Origin: Amborella trichopoda
Taxonomy: Eukaryota > Streptophyta > Magnoliopsida > Amborellales > Amborellaceae
Assembly: GCF_000471905.2 (NCBI RefSeq)
Contig: NW_006497672.1
Location: forward strand, 1,215,024 to 1,279,023
Direction: 5' to 3'
Length of the DNA: 64,000 bases
Below the pieces are notes generated by a model that was given only the letters and a program-made list of their open reading frames with translations, had not been told where the DNA came from and made no database searches. This document shows positions 29,401 through 42,990 of this stretch, piece by piece (the stretch's first letter is position 1; the number at the start of each line of letters is the position of its first letter). The position numbers and the translations under genes are program-made.

Positions 29401-32400
29401 ACTACTCAAGCTCGGTCCACACTACATGACCGTAAAACTTTTGTCCCAACTGCATGACTCATAACTGCTCAGCCCCGGTCCATACGGCATGTCCCTAAAC
29501 AGCTCTGCCTTCGTCCATACTGCATGTCGCTAAACTGCTCAGCCTCGATCCATAGTGCATGACCCTAAACTGCTCCGCCTTAGTCCATACTTCATGACGC
29601 TAAACTGCATGACCCTATACTGCTGAGCCTTGGTCCATACTGCATGACCGTAAACTGCTATGCCTCAGTTCATACTACAGGACCCTAAACTGCTCATCCT
29701 CGGCCCACACTTCTTGACCCTAAGTTGTTCAGCCTCGGTCCATAATGAATGACCCTAAACTTCTCAACCTTGGTACAAAGTGCATGACCCTAACCTGCTC
29801 AGGCTCGGTCCTTACTGCGTGACCTTAAATTACCTAGGCACGGTCCATGCTGCACAGCCACTATCCATACTACATGACCTTATACTGCTAATCATCATTA
29901 CATAATGCATGACCCTAAACTGCTCAAACTCTGTCCACACTGCATGACCATAGAGCCTCGGTCCATATTGCATAACCCTAAACTGCTCAGCCTCAGTACA
30001 TACTACAAGACCCTGAACTACTCACCCTCGGTCCACACTACATGACCCTGTACTGCTCAATTCTTGTCCATAATGCATGACCCTAAACTGCGCTGCCTCG
30101 GTCCTTACTGCCTCGGTCCGTACTGCATGACCCTTAACCGCTGAGCCTCGGCCCATCCTGCAAGACCCTAGACTGTGCAGCCCCAGATCCATACTACATG
30201 ACCCAAAACTGCTCAGTCTCGGTCCACACTGCATGAACCTAAACTACTCATCCTCTGTTCATACTGCATTACCCTAAGCTGCTCAACCTCAGTCCACACC
30301 ACATGACCTTAAACTACCCTGCCTCGGTCCATACTGCATGACCCTAAACTCCTCAACCTCAATCCATACTGCAAGACCTTATACTTTTGAGCCTAGTTCT
30401 GTACTGCATGATGGAAAACTGTATCCCCTCTTTCCACACTGCATGACCATAAATCCTCGGTCCATACTGCATGACCCTAAATTGCTCAGCCTTAGTCCAT
30501 ACTACATGACCCTATGCTCATCCTCGGCCCACACTACATGATCCTAAACTGCTCAGCCTCGGTCCATAACGCATGACCCTAAACTTCTCAGCCTCGGCCC
30601 TTACTACATGGCCCAAAACTGCTCAGCCTCGGTACATACTGTATGACCCTAAAATTCTTAGTCTGGATCCATACTGCATGAACCTAAACATCATAGGCAG
30701 GGTCCATACATAATGACCCTAAACTGTTCAGCCTCAGCCTAACGTGCATGACCATAAACTTCTTAGCCTCAGTCCATATTGCATGACCCTAAACAGCTCA
30801 TACTCGGTATATACAGCATGATCCTAAACTGCTCAGCCTCGGTACATACTGCATGACCCTCAAGTGAAGAGTTTCGGTTCTTACTACAGGACCCTAAACT
30901 ACACAATCTCAGTCCAAGTTGCATGACCCTAATCTGCTTCGCCTCGATCCGTACCGCATGACCATAAACTGCTCAGCCTTGATCCATACTGCACGACCTC
31001 ATAAGGCTAAGCCTTGTTCCTTGCTGCAAGACCCTAAACTGCTTAGCCACGTATTAGACTGCATGCTCATCAAGCCTCAGTCCATACTGCATGACTCTAA
31101 ATTGCTCAGCCTCAGTCCATACTGCATGACCCTAAACTACTCAGTTTCAATCCATACCGCATGACCATAAACTTTTTAGTCTCGGTCCTTACAGCAAGAC
31201 CCTAAACTGCTCATCCTCTGTCCATACTACATGACCCTAAACTGGTATGTCTCGGTCGATACTGCATGACCCTAAACTGCTCAGCCTCGGTACATAATGC
31301 ATGACCCTAAACAGCATGGCCTTGGTGCTTACCGCATGACCCATACTGCTCAACGTCAGTCCATATTGCCCCTTAACTGTTCAGCTTCGGTCCATACTGC
31401 ATGTCCCTAAACTGATCAACCGCGGTCCACATCACCCTAAAGTGCTTAGTCTCGGTCCATTGCGCATGACCCTAAAGGGCTCAGGCTCGGTCCATACTGC
31501 ATGACCCTAAACTGCGCAACCTCAGTCTGCATTACATGACCCTAAAGTGCTCATCCTCGGCCCAGAGTGCATGACCCAAAAGGCCTCAGCCTTGGCCCAT
31601 AGTGCGTGGCCCTAAACTGCTTCGCCTTGGTCCATACTGCATGACCCTAAACTGCTCAGCCTCCATCCATACAGCATGACCCTATACTGCTGAGCCTCGG
31701 TCCATACTACATGATCGTAAACTGCTTTGCCTCGGTTCATACTACATGACCAAAAACTACTCATCCTCAGTCCACACTTCATGACCCTAAACTGCTTAGC
31801 CTCGCTCCATACTGTTCAGCCACGGTCCATACAGCATGACCCTAAACTTCTCAACCTTGTTACATTCTGCATGACCGTAAACCTCTTAGACCAGGTCCAT
31901 ACTACATGACCCTAAACTGTTGAGGCACGGTCCATATTGCATGACCCTAAACTACTCATCCTCAGTCCATATTGCACGTAAACAACTCAGCCTCGACCAG
32001 TACAGCATGATCATCAACTGCTCAGCCTCGGTCCGTACTGCATGTCCCTAAATTGCTCAGCCTTCGTTCATACTGCAAGACCCTACACTGATAAACCTCA
32101 GCCCACATTGCGTGACCTAAACTGCTCAGCCTCGGTCCATACCGCATGACACTGTACTGCCCAGCCTCGGTCCATACTGCATGTCTCATCCTCAGTCCGT
32201 AGTGCATGACTCTAAACTGCTCAGCCTCGGCACATATGCATGCCCCTAAACTGGTCAACCTAAGTCCATATTGCATAACCCCTAACTGATCAACCTTAGT
32301 CCAAACTACATAACCCTTAACTGCTCAGCCTCGGTTCGTAGTTAATGAGTTTAAAATGGTCTGTCTCAGCTTGTACTGCATGACCCTAATGTGCTCACCC

Positions 32401-33900
32401 TTGTTCCATACCGTACGACACTAAACTGCTCAGCCTCGTTCCACACTGCATGAACCAAAACTGCACATCCTCGATCCCTACTGCATGACCCTGAACTGCT
32501 CAGCGTCGATCCATACTCCATGACCCTATATTGCAGAGCCACGTTCCATACTGCATGACAATAAAGCCTCAGCCCATACTGCATGACCCTAAGCTGCTCA
32601 GCCTAGGCCCATAAAGCATCAGTCTATACTACATGAACATAAACTATTCAGCCTTGGCCCATACAGCATGACTTTAAACTAATCGTCCTCGGTCCATACT
32701 CGATGACCCTAAACTGCTCAGGCAGGATCGATACTGCACGACCCTAAACTGTTCAGCCTCAGTCCATAGTGCATGACTCTAAACTGCTTAGCCTCAGTCC
32801 ATACTGCTTGACCCAAAACTGTGCAGCCTTTGTGCACACAGCATGACCCCAAACTGCACATTCTCGTTTCATACTACAGGACCCTAAACTACTCTGCCCA
32901 TCCTGCAAGACCCTAAACTACTCCTCCTCAGTCCACACTGCAAGACCCTAAAATGCTCAGCCTCGATCCATACTGCATGACACTATACAGTTAAGTCTCG
33001 TTCCGTACTGCATGAGCCTAAACAGCTCAGTTTCGATCCCACTGCATGGTTAGAAAGCCTCGGTCCATACTGCATGACTCTAAACTTCTCAGCCTCGGTT
33101 CATACTGCATGACCCTAAACATCTCAATCTCGGTCCATACTGGATAACCCAAAACTGCTCACTCTCGGCCCATACTGCATGACCCTAAACTGCTCCGTCT
33201 CATTTCATACTGCATGACCCTAAACTGCTCAGCCACGGTACATACTACTTGACCGTTAACTGCTCAGCCTCGGTCCATACCCCAAATTGCTCAGCCTAAA
33301 TCCATATTGCATGACCCTAAACTACTCAGCCTCGGTCCATAATGCATAATTCTAAACTCCTCATCCTAGGTCCACACTGCTTGATCCTAAACTGCACAGC
33401 CTCGGACTCTACTGCATGAACCAAAACTGCTCAGCCTCGGTCCATATTACATGACCCTAAACTGCTCTGCCTTAGTCAATACGGCATGACTCTGAACTGC
33501 TCTGCCTCGAACCATAGTGCATGACCCTAAACTGCTCAACCTCGGTCCATACTGCATGACCCAATACTGCTAGGCCTTGTTCCATACTGTAATACGCTAA
33601 ACTGCTCAGCATCAGTCCACACTACGTGACCATAAATCTGAGTGCAATTTGCATGACCCTATACAGCTCAATCTAAGTCCATTCTACATGACCCTAAATT
33701 GCTCATCCTAGGTCCACACTATAGGACCCTAAACTGCTCAGCCTCGATCCATACTCCATGAACATAAACTGCTCAGCCTCAGTCCATATTGTATGACCGT
33801 AAACTTCTCAGCCTCAGTACATAATTCATGACCCTAAACGGTTTAGCCTCGGTACGAACTACATGATCCTAAAGTGCTCAACCTCGATCCATACTGGATG
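17420..33900 (+). repeat. HOR domain with long, lengthening periods (2.1-5.8 kb)
   Basis: Several landmark variants recur in this domain. CTCGTTCCACA(C/T) preceded by a 'tactgta/tatatgacact' monomer is at 15301, 16676, 19331, 22909, 27974 and 32435. The odd ACGTATTAGACT monomer is at 21773, 25344 and 31049, spaced 3571 and 5705 bp, both whole multiples of 35 to within 1 bp. ACACAGC(A/T)TGACCA is at 17638, 20251 and 23424. CAGCCTCCGTACATACTG is at 19834 and 23009. (T/A)TGCC(T/A) followed by GGTTCATA- or CAGTTCATA-type monomers is at 18241, 24026, 27286, 29660 and 31726. Sections between matching landmarks are visibly collinear. Confidence 0.8.
26585..26800 (+). repeat. Three-monomer tandem duplication, 106-bp unit
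   Basis: A trimer of variants starting GGTACAAACTACTTGACC, then TTGATCCTTAACCGCA, then TCTCAGTCCA(A/T)ATTGCATG, occurs at 26585 and again at 26691. Single diverged versions of the same trimer are found at 28795 and 33237, where they fit the larger HOR spacing. This duplication therefore happened after the larger units had formed. Confidence 0.88.
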
Positions 33901-36900
33901 ACTCAAAACTGCTCAACCTCGGTCCATACTGCATGACCCAAATCTGCTTAGCCTAGATCCATACTGCATGACCCTATAAGGTTGATCCTCGTTCCATACT
34001 ACATAACCCTACACAGCTCAGCCTCGGTTCACACTGCATGATGATAAAGCCTCGACCCATATTGCTAGGCTCTAAACTACTCAGCCTTGGTCCATACTGC
34101 ATGACCCTAAAGTGCTCATCCTCGGTCTGTTCTGCATGAACCTAAACTTCTCAGCCTCCTTACATACAGCATGACCCTAAACGACTCAAGCTCGATCTAT
34201 ACTGCATGACCTTAAACTGCTCTACCTCGGTCCATACTGCATGAACCTTAACTGCTCAGTCTCGATCCACGCTGTATGACCCTAAACTTCTCAGCCTTAG
34301 TCCATACTACCTGATACTAATATGCTCAGCCTCAGTCCATACTGCATGACTCTAAACTACTCAACGTATGTCCATACTACATGACCATAAACTGCTCAGC
34401 ATAGGTCCACACTGCATGACCCGAAACTTCTCATCAACGATCCATACTCCTTGAGCCTATACTGCTCAGCTTCAGTCTACTTTGCATGACCCTAAATTGC
34501 TCAGCCTCGGTCCAAACTGCATGACCTTCAACTGCTCGACCTCAGTCCATATTGGTTGATCCAAAACTGCTCAGCCTTGGTCCAAATTGAATGAAACTAA
34601 ACTGCTTAGCCCCTGTCCATATTGCAAGACCCTAAACTGCCCAGCCTCGGTACATACTGGAAGACGGTAAACTGCTCAGCCTCGGTGCATATTGCATGAC
34701 GTTAAACTCCTCAGCCTCGGTCCATACTGTATGACCTTATACTAGTCAGCTTCGATCCATACTACATGACCCTAAACTGCTTAGCATTGATCCGTACTGC
34801 TCAGGCTCGGTCCATTGTGCATGACCCTAAACTGCTCAGCCTCGGTCCTTACTGCATGACCATAAACTGCTTAGCCTCGATCCATACTGCACGATACTAA
34901 ACTGCTCAGCCACTGCCCATACTTGCATGACCCAAATCTATACAGCCTCGGTCCGTATTGGATGAGACTTAACTGCTTTGCATTGGTCCATACTGCGCAA
35001 CCCTAAACTTCTTAACGCGATAAATACTGCACGACCCTAAACTCCTCAGACACGGCCCATACTGAACGACCCTAAACTGCTCAGCCTCTCTTCATATTGC
35101 ATGACCCTAACTAGCTCAGCCTTAGTCCATACTGCATGACCCAAAACTGCTTAGCCTCGGTCAACACCGCATGACCTTATACCTTTCATCTGCAGTCCAT
35201 ACTACATGACCCTAAACTGCTCAGCATTGGTCGATACTGCATGATCCTAAACTCCCAAGCCTTGGTCCATATTGCATGACCCTAAACTGCTTAGCCTCTA
35301 TCCACATTGCATGACATTAAACGGTTCAGCCTCGGCCCATACTACATGATTCTAAACTGCTTATCCTCGGTCCATACAATATGATCCTAAACCACTTAGC
35401 CTCACTCCTTACTGCATGACCCTAAACTTCTCATCCGTGGTCCATACTACATGACCCTCAACTGCACAGCCTCTGTCCATACTGCTTGACCCTAAACGTC
35501 TCTGCCTCGGTCCCTACTTCATGACCCTAAACTGCTCAGCATGGGTCCATAATGCATGACCCAACACTGCTCATCCTGGGTCCATACTAGATGACCCTAA
35601 ACTGCTTGGCCTCGGTACATACAACATGACCCTGAACCACTCGGCCTTGGTCCATACTGCATGACCGTAAACTGCTCAGCATAGGTCCATACATCATGAC
35701 CTTAAACTGCTCAGCCTCGATCCATACTGCATGACTCTACACTGCTCAACTTCAGTCCATACTACATGACCGTAATTGGCTCAGCCTCAGTCAATACAGC
35801 ATTACTCAAAATTCTTCAGCCTCGGTCCATATTGCATGACCCTAAACTACTCAGCGTCGGTCAACATAGCGAGACCCTAAATTGCTCAGCCTCTGCTCAT
35901 GCTGCATGACCCTAAACAGCTCAGCCTCAGTCCATACTGCGTGACCTTAAACTGCTCTGTCTGGGTCCATATAGCATTGCTCTAAACAACTCAACCTCGG
36001 TCCATATTGCATGACCCTACACTGCTCAGCGTCGGTCCATACAATGTGACCCTAAGCTTCACGGCCTCGGTCCATACTGCATGAACCTATACTTCTCAGT
36101 CGTGCTACATACAGCATGACCCTAAACTTCTCGGCCTTAGTCAATATTGCAAAGTCTCAGCCTTGATGCTTAGTTAAACTGCTCAGCAACGATTTGTATT
36201 GCGCAACCCTAAACGGCTTTGCCTTGGTCCATACTGCATGACCCTACACTGCTCAGCCTCGGTCGATACGGCATGACCCTAAACTGCTCAGCCTCTACAC
36301 TGCATGACCCTAAGCTGCACTGCCTCGGCCCATGCTATAGGACCCTAAACTGCACAGGCTCCGTCCATACTGCATGTGCCAAAACTTCCTACTTAAGTCC
36401 ATACTACATTACGCTACACTAGTCAGCCTCGATCCGTGGTGCACAACCCTAAACTGTTGAACATCGGCCCATACCGCATGACCCTAAACTGCTCAGCCTC
36501 GTGCCATACTGCATGACTATAAACTACTCGACCTCAGTTCGTATTGCATGACCCTAAACTGCTCAGCCTCGGTCCATACTGCATGACCCCAAACCGCACT
36601 GTCTAGGTCCACAATGCTTGACCCTAAACTTCCATGATTTTCATACTGCATGACCCTAAACTGCTCAACCTCCGTCCATACTGCATGACCGTAAACTTCT
36701 CAGCCTCGGTCCATACTACATGACCCCTGACTACTCAGCCTCAGGCCACACTACATGACCCTAGACTGCTCAGCCTCGGTCTCTACTGTAAGACCCTAAA
36801 CTGTTGACCCTCAATCCATACTACATGACTCAAAACAGCTCAGCCTCAATCCATCTTGCGTGACCCTAAACTGTTCGGCCTGAGTCCATAATGCAAGACC

Positions 36901-39399
36901 ATAAACTACTCACCCTCCATCCATACTGTATTTTCAAACACTGCTCAGCCTAGGTCCATATTGCATGAACACAAACTGCTCAGCCTCGAGCTATACTACA
37001 TGATCTTAAACTGCTTTGCCTCATACTGCATGACCCTAAATTGCTGAGCCTCGGTCTATACTGCGTGACCTAAAACTGTTCAGCCTCAGTCAATACTCCA
37101 TGACCGTATACAGTTAAGTTGTGATACATATTGCATGACTCTAAACTGCTCCCCTTCGATCCATATTAGACGACCCTAAATAGCTCAGCCTCGGTGTATA
37201 CTGCGTGACCCTAAACTGCTCAGCCTCGACTCATACTGCATGTCGTTAAACTGCTTGTCTCGAACCATACTGCATGACCCTAAACTGCTTAATCTTGGTC
37301 CATACTCAATGAGCGTAACCTGCTCCGCCTCGATTCATATTGCATCACCCTAAACTGCTCAGCCTCGATTCATAATGCATGACCTTAACTGCAAAACCTC
37401 TGTCCATACTGCATGACAATAAACTGCTTAGCCTCAGTACATACTGCATGACCTTAAACTGCTCAGAATAGGTCCATACAGCATGACCTAAACTGCTCAG
37501 TATCGGTCCATTCTGCATGACCCTATGCTGCTTTGCCTCGTTTCATACCGCATGACCGTACATAGCTCAGCCTCGGTCCATAGTGCATGACCCTAAATGG
37601 CTTAGCCTCGGTCGATACTGCATGACCGCTAACTTCTTAGCCTCTGTCCATACACTATGTCCCATGACTGCTCAGTCTCAGTCCATAATGCATGACCCTA
37701 AACTGCTCAGCCTCTGTCCATACTGCATTACCCTAAACTGTTCGCCTCGATCTTTACAGCACGATCCTATATTGCACAACCTCCGTCCATACTGCATGAC
37801 CCTAAACTTCTCTGCCTCGGTCCATTCTGCATGACCCTAAACTCCTTAGCCTTGGTCCAGAGTGCATGAGCCTAAATTACTTAACAACGGTCCATAGTGC
37901 ATGACCCTATACATCTCAGCCTCGGTCCTAGCTGCATGATCCTAAACTGCTCAGCCTCGCTCCATACTACATGAACCTAAATTGCTTAGCCTCGCTCCAT
38001 ACCGCATGACCTTAAGCAGCTTTGCCTCAGTCCATACTATAGGACCCTAAATTGAACAGCCTCGGTCCTAACTACATGACCCAAAATATCTCTCCCTCTA
38101 TCCATATTACATGATCCGAAATTGCCACTGTGCATAATGTATGACCCTAAACAGCTCAACATCGGTCCATACTGCATGACCCAATACTACTCAGCCTCTG
38201 ACAAGATTGGATGGGCCTAAACCACTGTGCCTCGATCCAACCTGCGTGATCTTAAATTGCTAAGTCTTGGTAATTAATGTATGACCCTAAACTGCTCAGC
38301 CTCGATACATACTGCCTGTCATTAAACTCCTCAGCCTCGGCGCAGATTGCATGATCCTAAACTGCTTAGCCTCTGTCCACTCTACAATACCTTAAATTGT
38401 TCAGCCTCGATCAATACCGCATGACCCTAGACTGCTCAGCCTTGCTTCATTCTGCATGATTCTTAACTACTCAACCTCGATCCATACTACATGACCCTAA
38501 ACTGGCAAGCCTCGATCCACACGGCAAGACCTTAAACTTCTCAATCTCGGTCCATACTGCATGACCCTAAACTGCTCAGCCTCAGTCTATACTGTATGAC
38601 CTAAACTTCTCTGCCTAGGTAAATAATGTAGGACCCTAAACTGCTCAGCCTCGGTCCATACTGCATGACCCTACACTGCTCAGCCTCAGTCCGTACTACA
38701 TAACCTTAAACATCTCAGCCTTGGTTCACACTACATGACCCTAAACTACTCAGCCTCGGCCCATATTACATGATCTTAAACTGCTCGTCCTCGATGGATA
38801 CTACATGACACTAAACTGTTGAGCCTCGATCCATACTGGATGACCTTAGTGTGCTCAGCCTCAGTCCATTCATCATGATTCTAGTACTCCTCAGCCTCGG
38901 TCCATACTGCATGACCGTAAACGTCTCTGCCTCTTTCGATACCAGATTACCCAAAATTGCTCACCCTAGGTCATACAGCATGACCCTAGACTGCTCAGCC
39001 ACGGTCCATACTACATGACCCCAAATAGCTTAGCCTCGATCTATACTGCATGAACTTCAACTACTCAGCCTTGGTCCATACTACGGAACCCTAAACTGCT
39101 CCGCCTTGGCCCATACGGCACGACCCTAAACTGCTTAGCCTTGATCCATAGTACATGACTTTATACTGTTGAGCCTTGTTCCATACTACATGACCGTAAA
39201 CTGCTCAACCTCGATCCACACTGCATGACTATAAAGCCTCGGTCCATACTGCATGACCCTACACTGCTCATCCTTGGTCCACACTACATGACCCTAAATT
39301 ATTCATCCTCGATCTTAACTGCATGACCCTAAACTGCTCAGCCTCTGTCCATACTATATGACCCTATACGGCTGAGCCTCGTTTCATACTACGCGACCT

Positions 39400-42300
39400 T
39401 AAACTGCTTAGCCTCAGTCCACCCCGCGTGACCATAGGGCCTCCGTCCAATTAACATGACTCTTAATTTCTCAGCCACGATCCACGCTGCATGACCCTCA
39501 ACTGCTCATCCTTGGTTTATACTGTAAGGACTTAAACTGCTTAGCTTCGGTCCTTACTACATGACCCTAGAAAGGTCAGACGTAGTCTGTACTGCATGAC
39601 CCTAAACTACTCTGCCCCGGTCCATACTACAGGACCCAACACTGCTCAGCCTCGATCATTACTGCGTGACCCTAAACTGCTCAGCCTCGGCCCATACTGC
39701 ATGACCCTAAACTATTCCGCCTCGATCCATACTACATTACCCAACGCTGCTTAGCCTCGATCATTATTGCGTGACCCTAAACTGCTCTGCCTCGGCCCAT
39801 ATTGCATGACCCTAAACTATTTAGCCTCGATCCATACTGCATGACCCTAAACTTCTCAGCCTCGGTCCATACAGCATGACCCTAAACGCCTCAACCTCAG
39901 TTCATACAGCATGACCCTAAACTGCTCAACCTCAGTCCATCCTGCATGACTCTAAACTGCTCAACCTCATACCATACGCATTAACCTAAACTGGCCATCC
40001 TCTGTCCATACTGCATGACTCAAAACTGCTCAAACCCGGTCCGTATTGCTGAGCCCTAAACTGCTCAGCCTCGTTCCATACTGCATGACCCTAAACAGCT
40101 CAAGCTCGGTCTGTACTGCCTGACCCTAAACTGCTCAGCCTCAGTCTATATTGCATGACGTTAAACTGCTCAGCCTCGGTCCAAACTGCATGACCCTACA
40201 TTGCTCAGCCTCGATCCATACTCCATGACTATAAAGGTCTCAAACTCGGTCCATACTGCATGTTCCTAAACTGCTCAGCCTCGATCCATACTACATGACC
40301 CTAAACTGTTAAGCCTCGGTCCTGACTGCATGACTCTAAATCACTCAGCCTCAGTCCATATCGCATGACCCTAAACTGCTCTGCCTCCATCTATATTGCA
40401 TGACCCTAAACTACTCAGCCTTGATTACTAATGCATGACCCTATCCTGGTAAGCCTCAGTCCACACTACCTGACCATAAACTGGTCAACCTCGGTCCATA
40501 CTGCCAGACCCTAAACTGATCAGCCTAAGTACTGGATAACGCTAAACATCTATGCCTCGGTCCACACTACATGACCCTAAACTGCTCAGCTTCGGTCACG
40601 ACTGCATGATCATAAACCCCTCACCCTCAGTCTGTACTGCATGACCTTAAACTTCTTAGCCTCATACCTTACGGTAAGACCGTAATCTGCACATCCTCAG
40701 TCCATACTGCCTAACCCTAAACTGCTCAAGGTCAGTCCATACCGCATGACCGAATATTGCTCAGCCTCCGTGCATCCCGCATGACCCTAAACTGCTCAGC
40801 CTTGGTCCATATTGCTTGACCCTAGAGTGCTCATCCTTGGCCCATACTGAATGACCCTAAACTTTCCATTCTGCATGAACCTAAACTGCTCAGTCTCGGT
40901 CGATACTGCATGACCTAAAGTGCTCAATCTGGGTTCATACTACAAGACCCTAAACAGCTCAGCCTTGGTCCATATGACATGACCTTAAACTGCTCAGCCT
41001 CGGTCCAAACTTCATGACCTTAAACTACCCAGCCTCGGTCCACACTGAATGACCCTAAACTGTTAAAGCCCGGTCCGTACTGCATGATCTTAAATTGTTC
41101 GACCTCTGTCGATACCGCATGATCCTAAACTGTTAAGGCTCGGTTAAGTCTGCATGACCCGAAAAGGTTCAGCCTCGGTCCATACCTCATGACCCTATAC
41201 TACCTAGCCTCGGTCCAAACTGCATAACCCTAAACTGTTCAGCCTCGGTCCACAATGCATGACCCTAACTTGCTAAGCCTTAGAGACACTGCATGACCTA
41301 AACTGCTCAGCCACGGTCCATACTGCATAAACTTAAACATGTCAGCCTCGGTCCACACTCCGTGACCCTAAACTACTTAGCCTTGGTCTAAACTACGTGA
41401 CCCTAAACTGCTCGACCTCAGTCCTTACTGCATGACCCGATACTACTCAGCTTGGTTGCATACTACATGACCCTATACTATTCAGCCTTAGTCCAGACTG
41501 CATGACCCTTAACTACTCAGCCTCGATCCATACTGCATGACCCTAAATTTCTCAGCCTTGTTCCATACTGCATGACCCTATACTGCTCATCCTCGGTCCA
41601 TACTGAATGACCTTAAAATTATATGCCTCAGTCCATACAGCATTACCGTAAACTACTCAGCCTCAATCCATACTACATTACCGTAAACTACTCCAGCTCG
41701 GTTCATACTGCATGACCCTAAACTGCTCAGCCTCGATCCATACTGCATGACTCAAAACTACTAATGCACGGTCCATATTGCATGACCCTAAACTGCTCAG
41801 CTTCGATCCATCTTGCATGACCCTAAACTGCTCAGCCTCGATCCATACTTGAAGTCACTAAACGTCTCAGCCATGGTCCATACTGCATTGCCGTAAACTT
41901 CTCATCCTCCATCCACTCTACATGACCTGAAACCTTCATGACCCTAAACATCTCAGCCTCGGTCCATACTGTCTGACAATAAACTAATAAGTTTCATTTC
42001 ATACTGCATGACCCTAAACTGCACCGGCTCGGTCCGTATTGCATGATCCTAAACTTCTCAGTCTTTCTCCATTCTACGTGACCCTAAACTGCTCAGCCTC
42101 GATCCAGACTGCAAGACCCTATACGGCTGAGCCTCAGTCAACACTGCATGAACCTAAACTGCTCAGCCTTGGTCCACATTGCATGACCATCAAGCCTCCA
42201 TTTCTACTGCATGACTATAATATGCTTAGCCTCATTCCATACTTCATGACTCTAAACTACTCATCCTCGGTCCACACTAAATGACTCAAAACCTCTCTAC

Positions 42301-42990
42301 CTCAGTCCAAATTGCATGACCCTAAATAGCTCAGCCTCAGTAGATTTCTCATGACCCAAAACTCCTCCGGCTCTGTGTCTACTGCATGACCCTAAATAGC
42401 TCCGCCTCTGTCCATACCACATGACTCTAACCTGTTCAGCCTTGGTTTATGCTGCATGACCCTTAACTGCTAAGCCTTGGTCCATACTGCAAGACCCTAA
42501 CATGGTCAACCTCGGTCCATACCGTAGGACCCTAACCTGCTCATCCTCGGTCCATTCTGCATGACCATGAACTACTCAGCCACAGTCCATACTGAATGAC
42601 CCTAAACTACACAGCCTCGGTCCATACTGTATGACGTAAATTGCTCTACCTCAGTCCTTACAACATGACCCTAAACGGGTCAGCCTCGATCCATACTGCA
42701 TGATTCTATACTTGTGAGCCTCATTGCATACTGCATGACCCTAAAGTGCTGAGTCTTGGTCCCCACTTCATGACCCTTAACTGCTCAGCCTCGATCAATA
42801 CCGCATGACCCTAAACTGCTCTCCCTTGTTCCATACCACATGACACTATACTGTTCATCCTCGGCCCATACTGACTGCATTACCATAAACTACTCAGGCT
42901 CGATTCATGCAGCCTGACCCTAAACTGCTCAGCCTTAGTCCATACTACATTACCCTAAACTACTCCGGCTCGGTTCATACTGCATGACAC
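39400..42990 (+). repeat. Long collinear block, copy B (partner at 7.9-10.4 kb)
   Basis: This is the counterpart of 7900-10430, with the same landmark monomers in the same order. It is about 1 kb longer, the extra monomers lying between the ACGGTAAGACCGTA landmark near 40672 and the CTCCGGCTCTGTG monomer near 42367. It lies between the two parts of the 8.57-kb HOR, so it belongs to the interior of that unit. Confidence 0.8.
39651..39860 (+). repeat. Three-monomer tandem duplication, exactly 105 bp
   Basis: The trimer beginning CTCGATCATTACTGCGTGAC starts at 39651 and again, as CTCGATCATTATTGCGTGAC, at 39756. Each copy continues through a CTCGGCCCATA monomer and a CTCGATCCATACT(A/G)CAT monomer in the same order. 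The copies differ at only a few positions. Confidence 0.88.
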
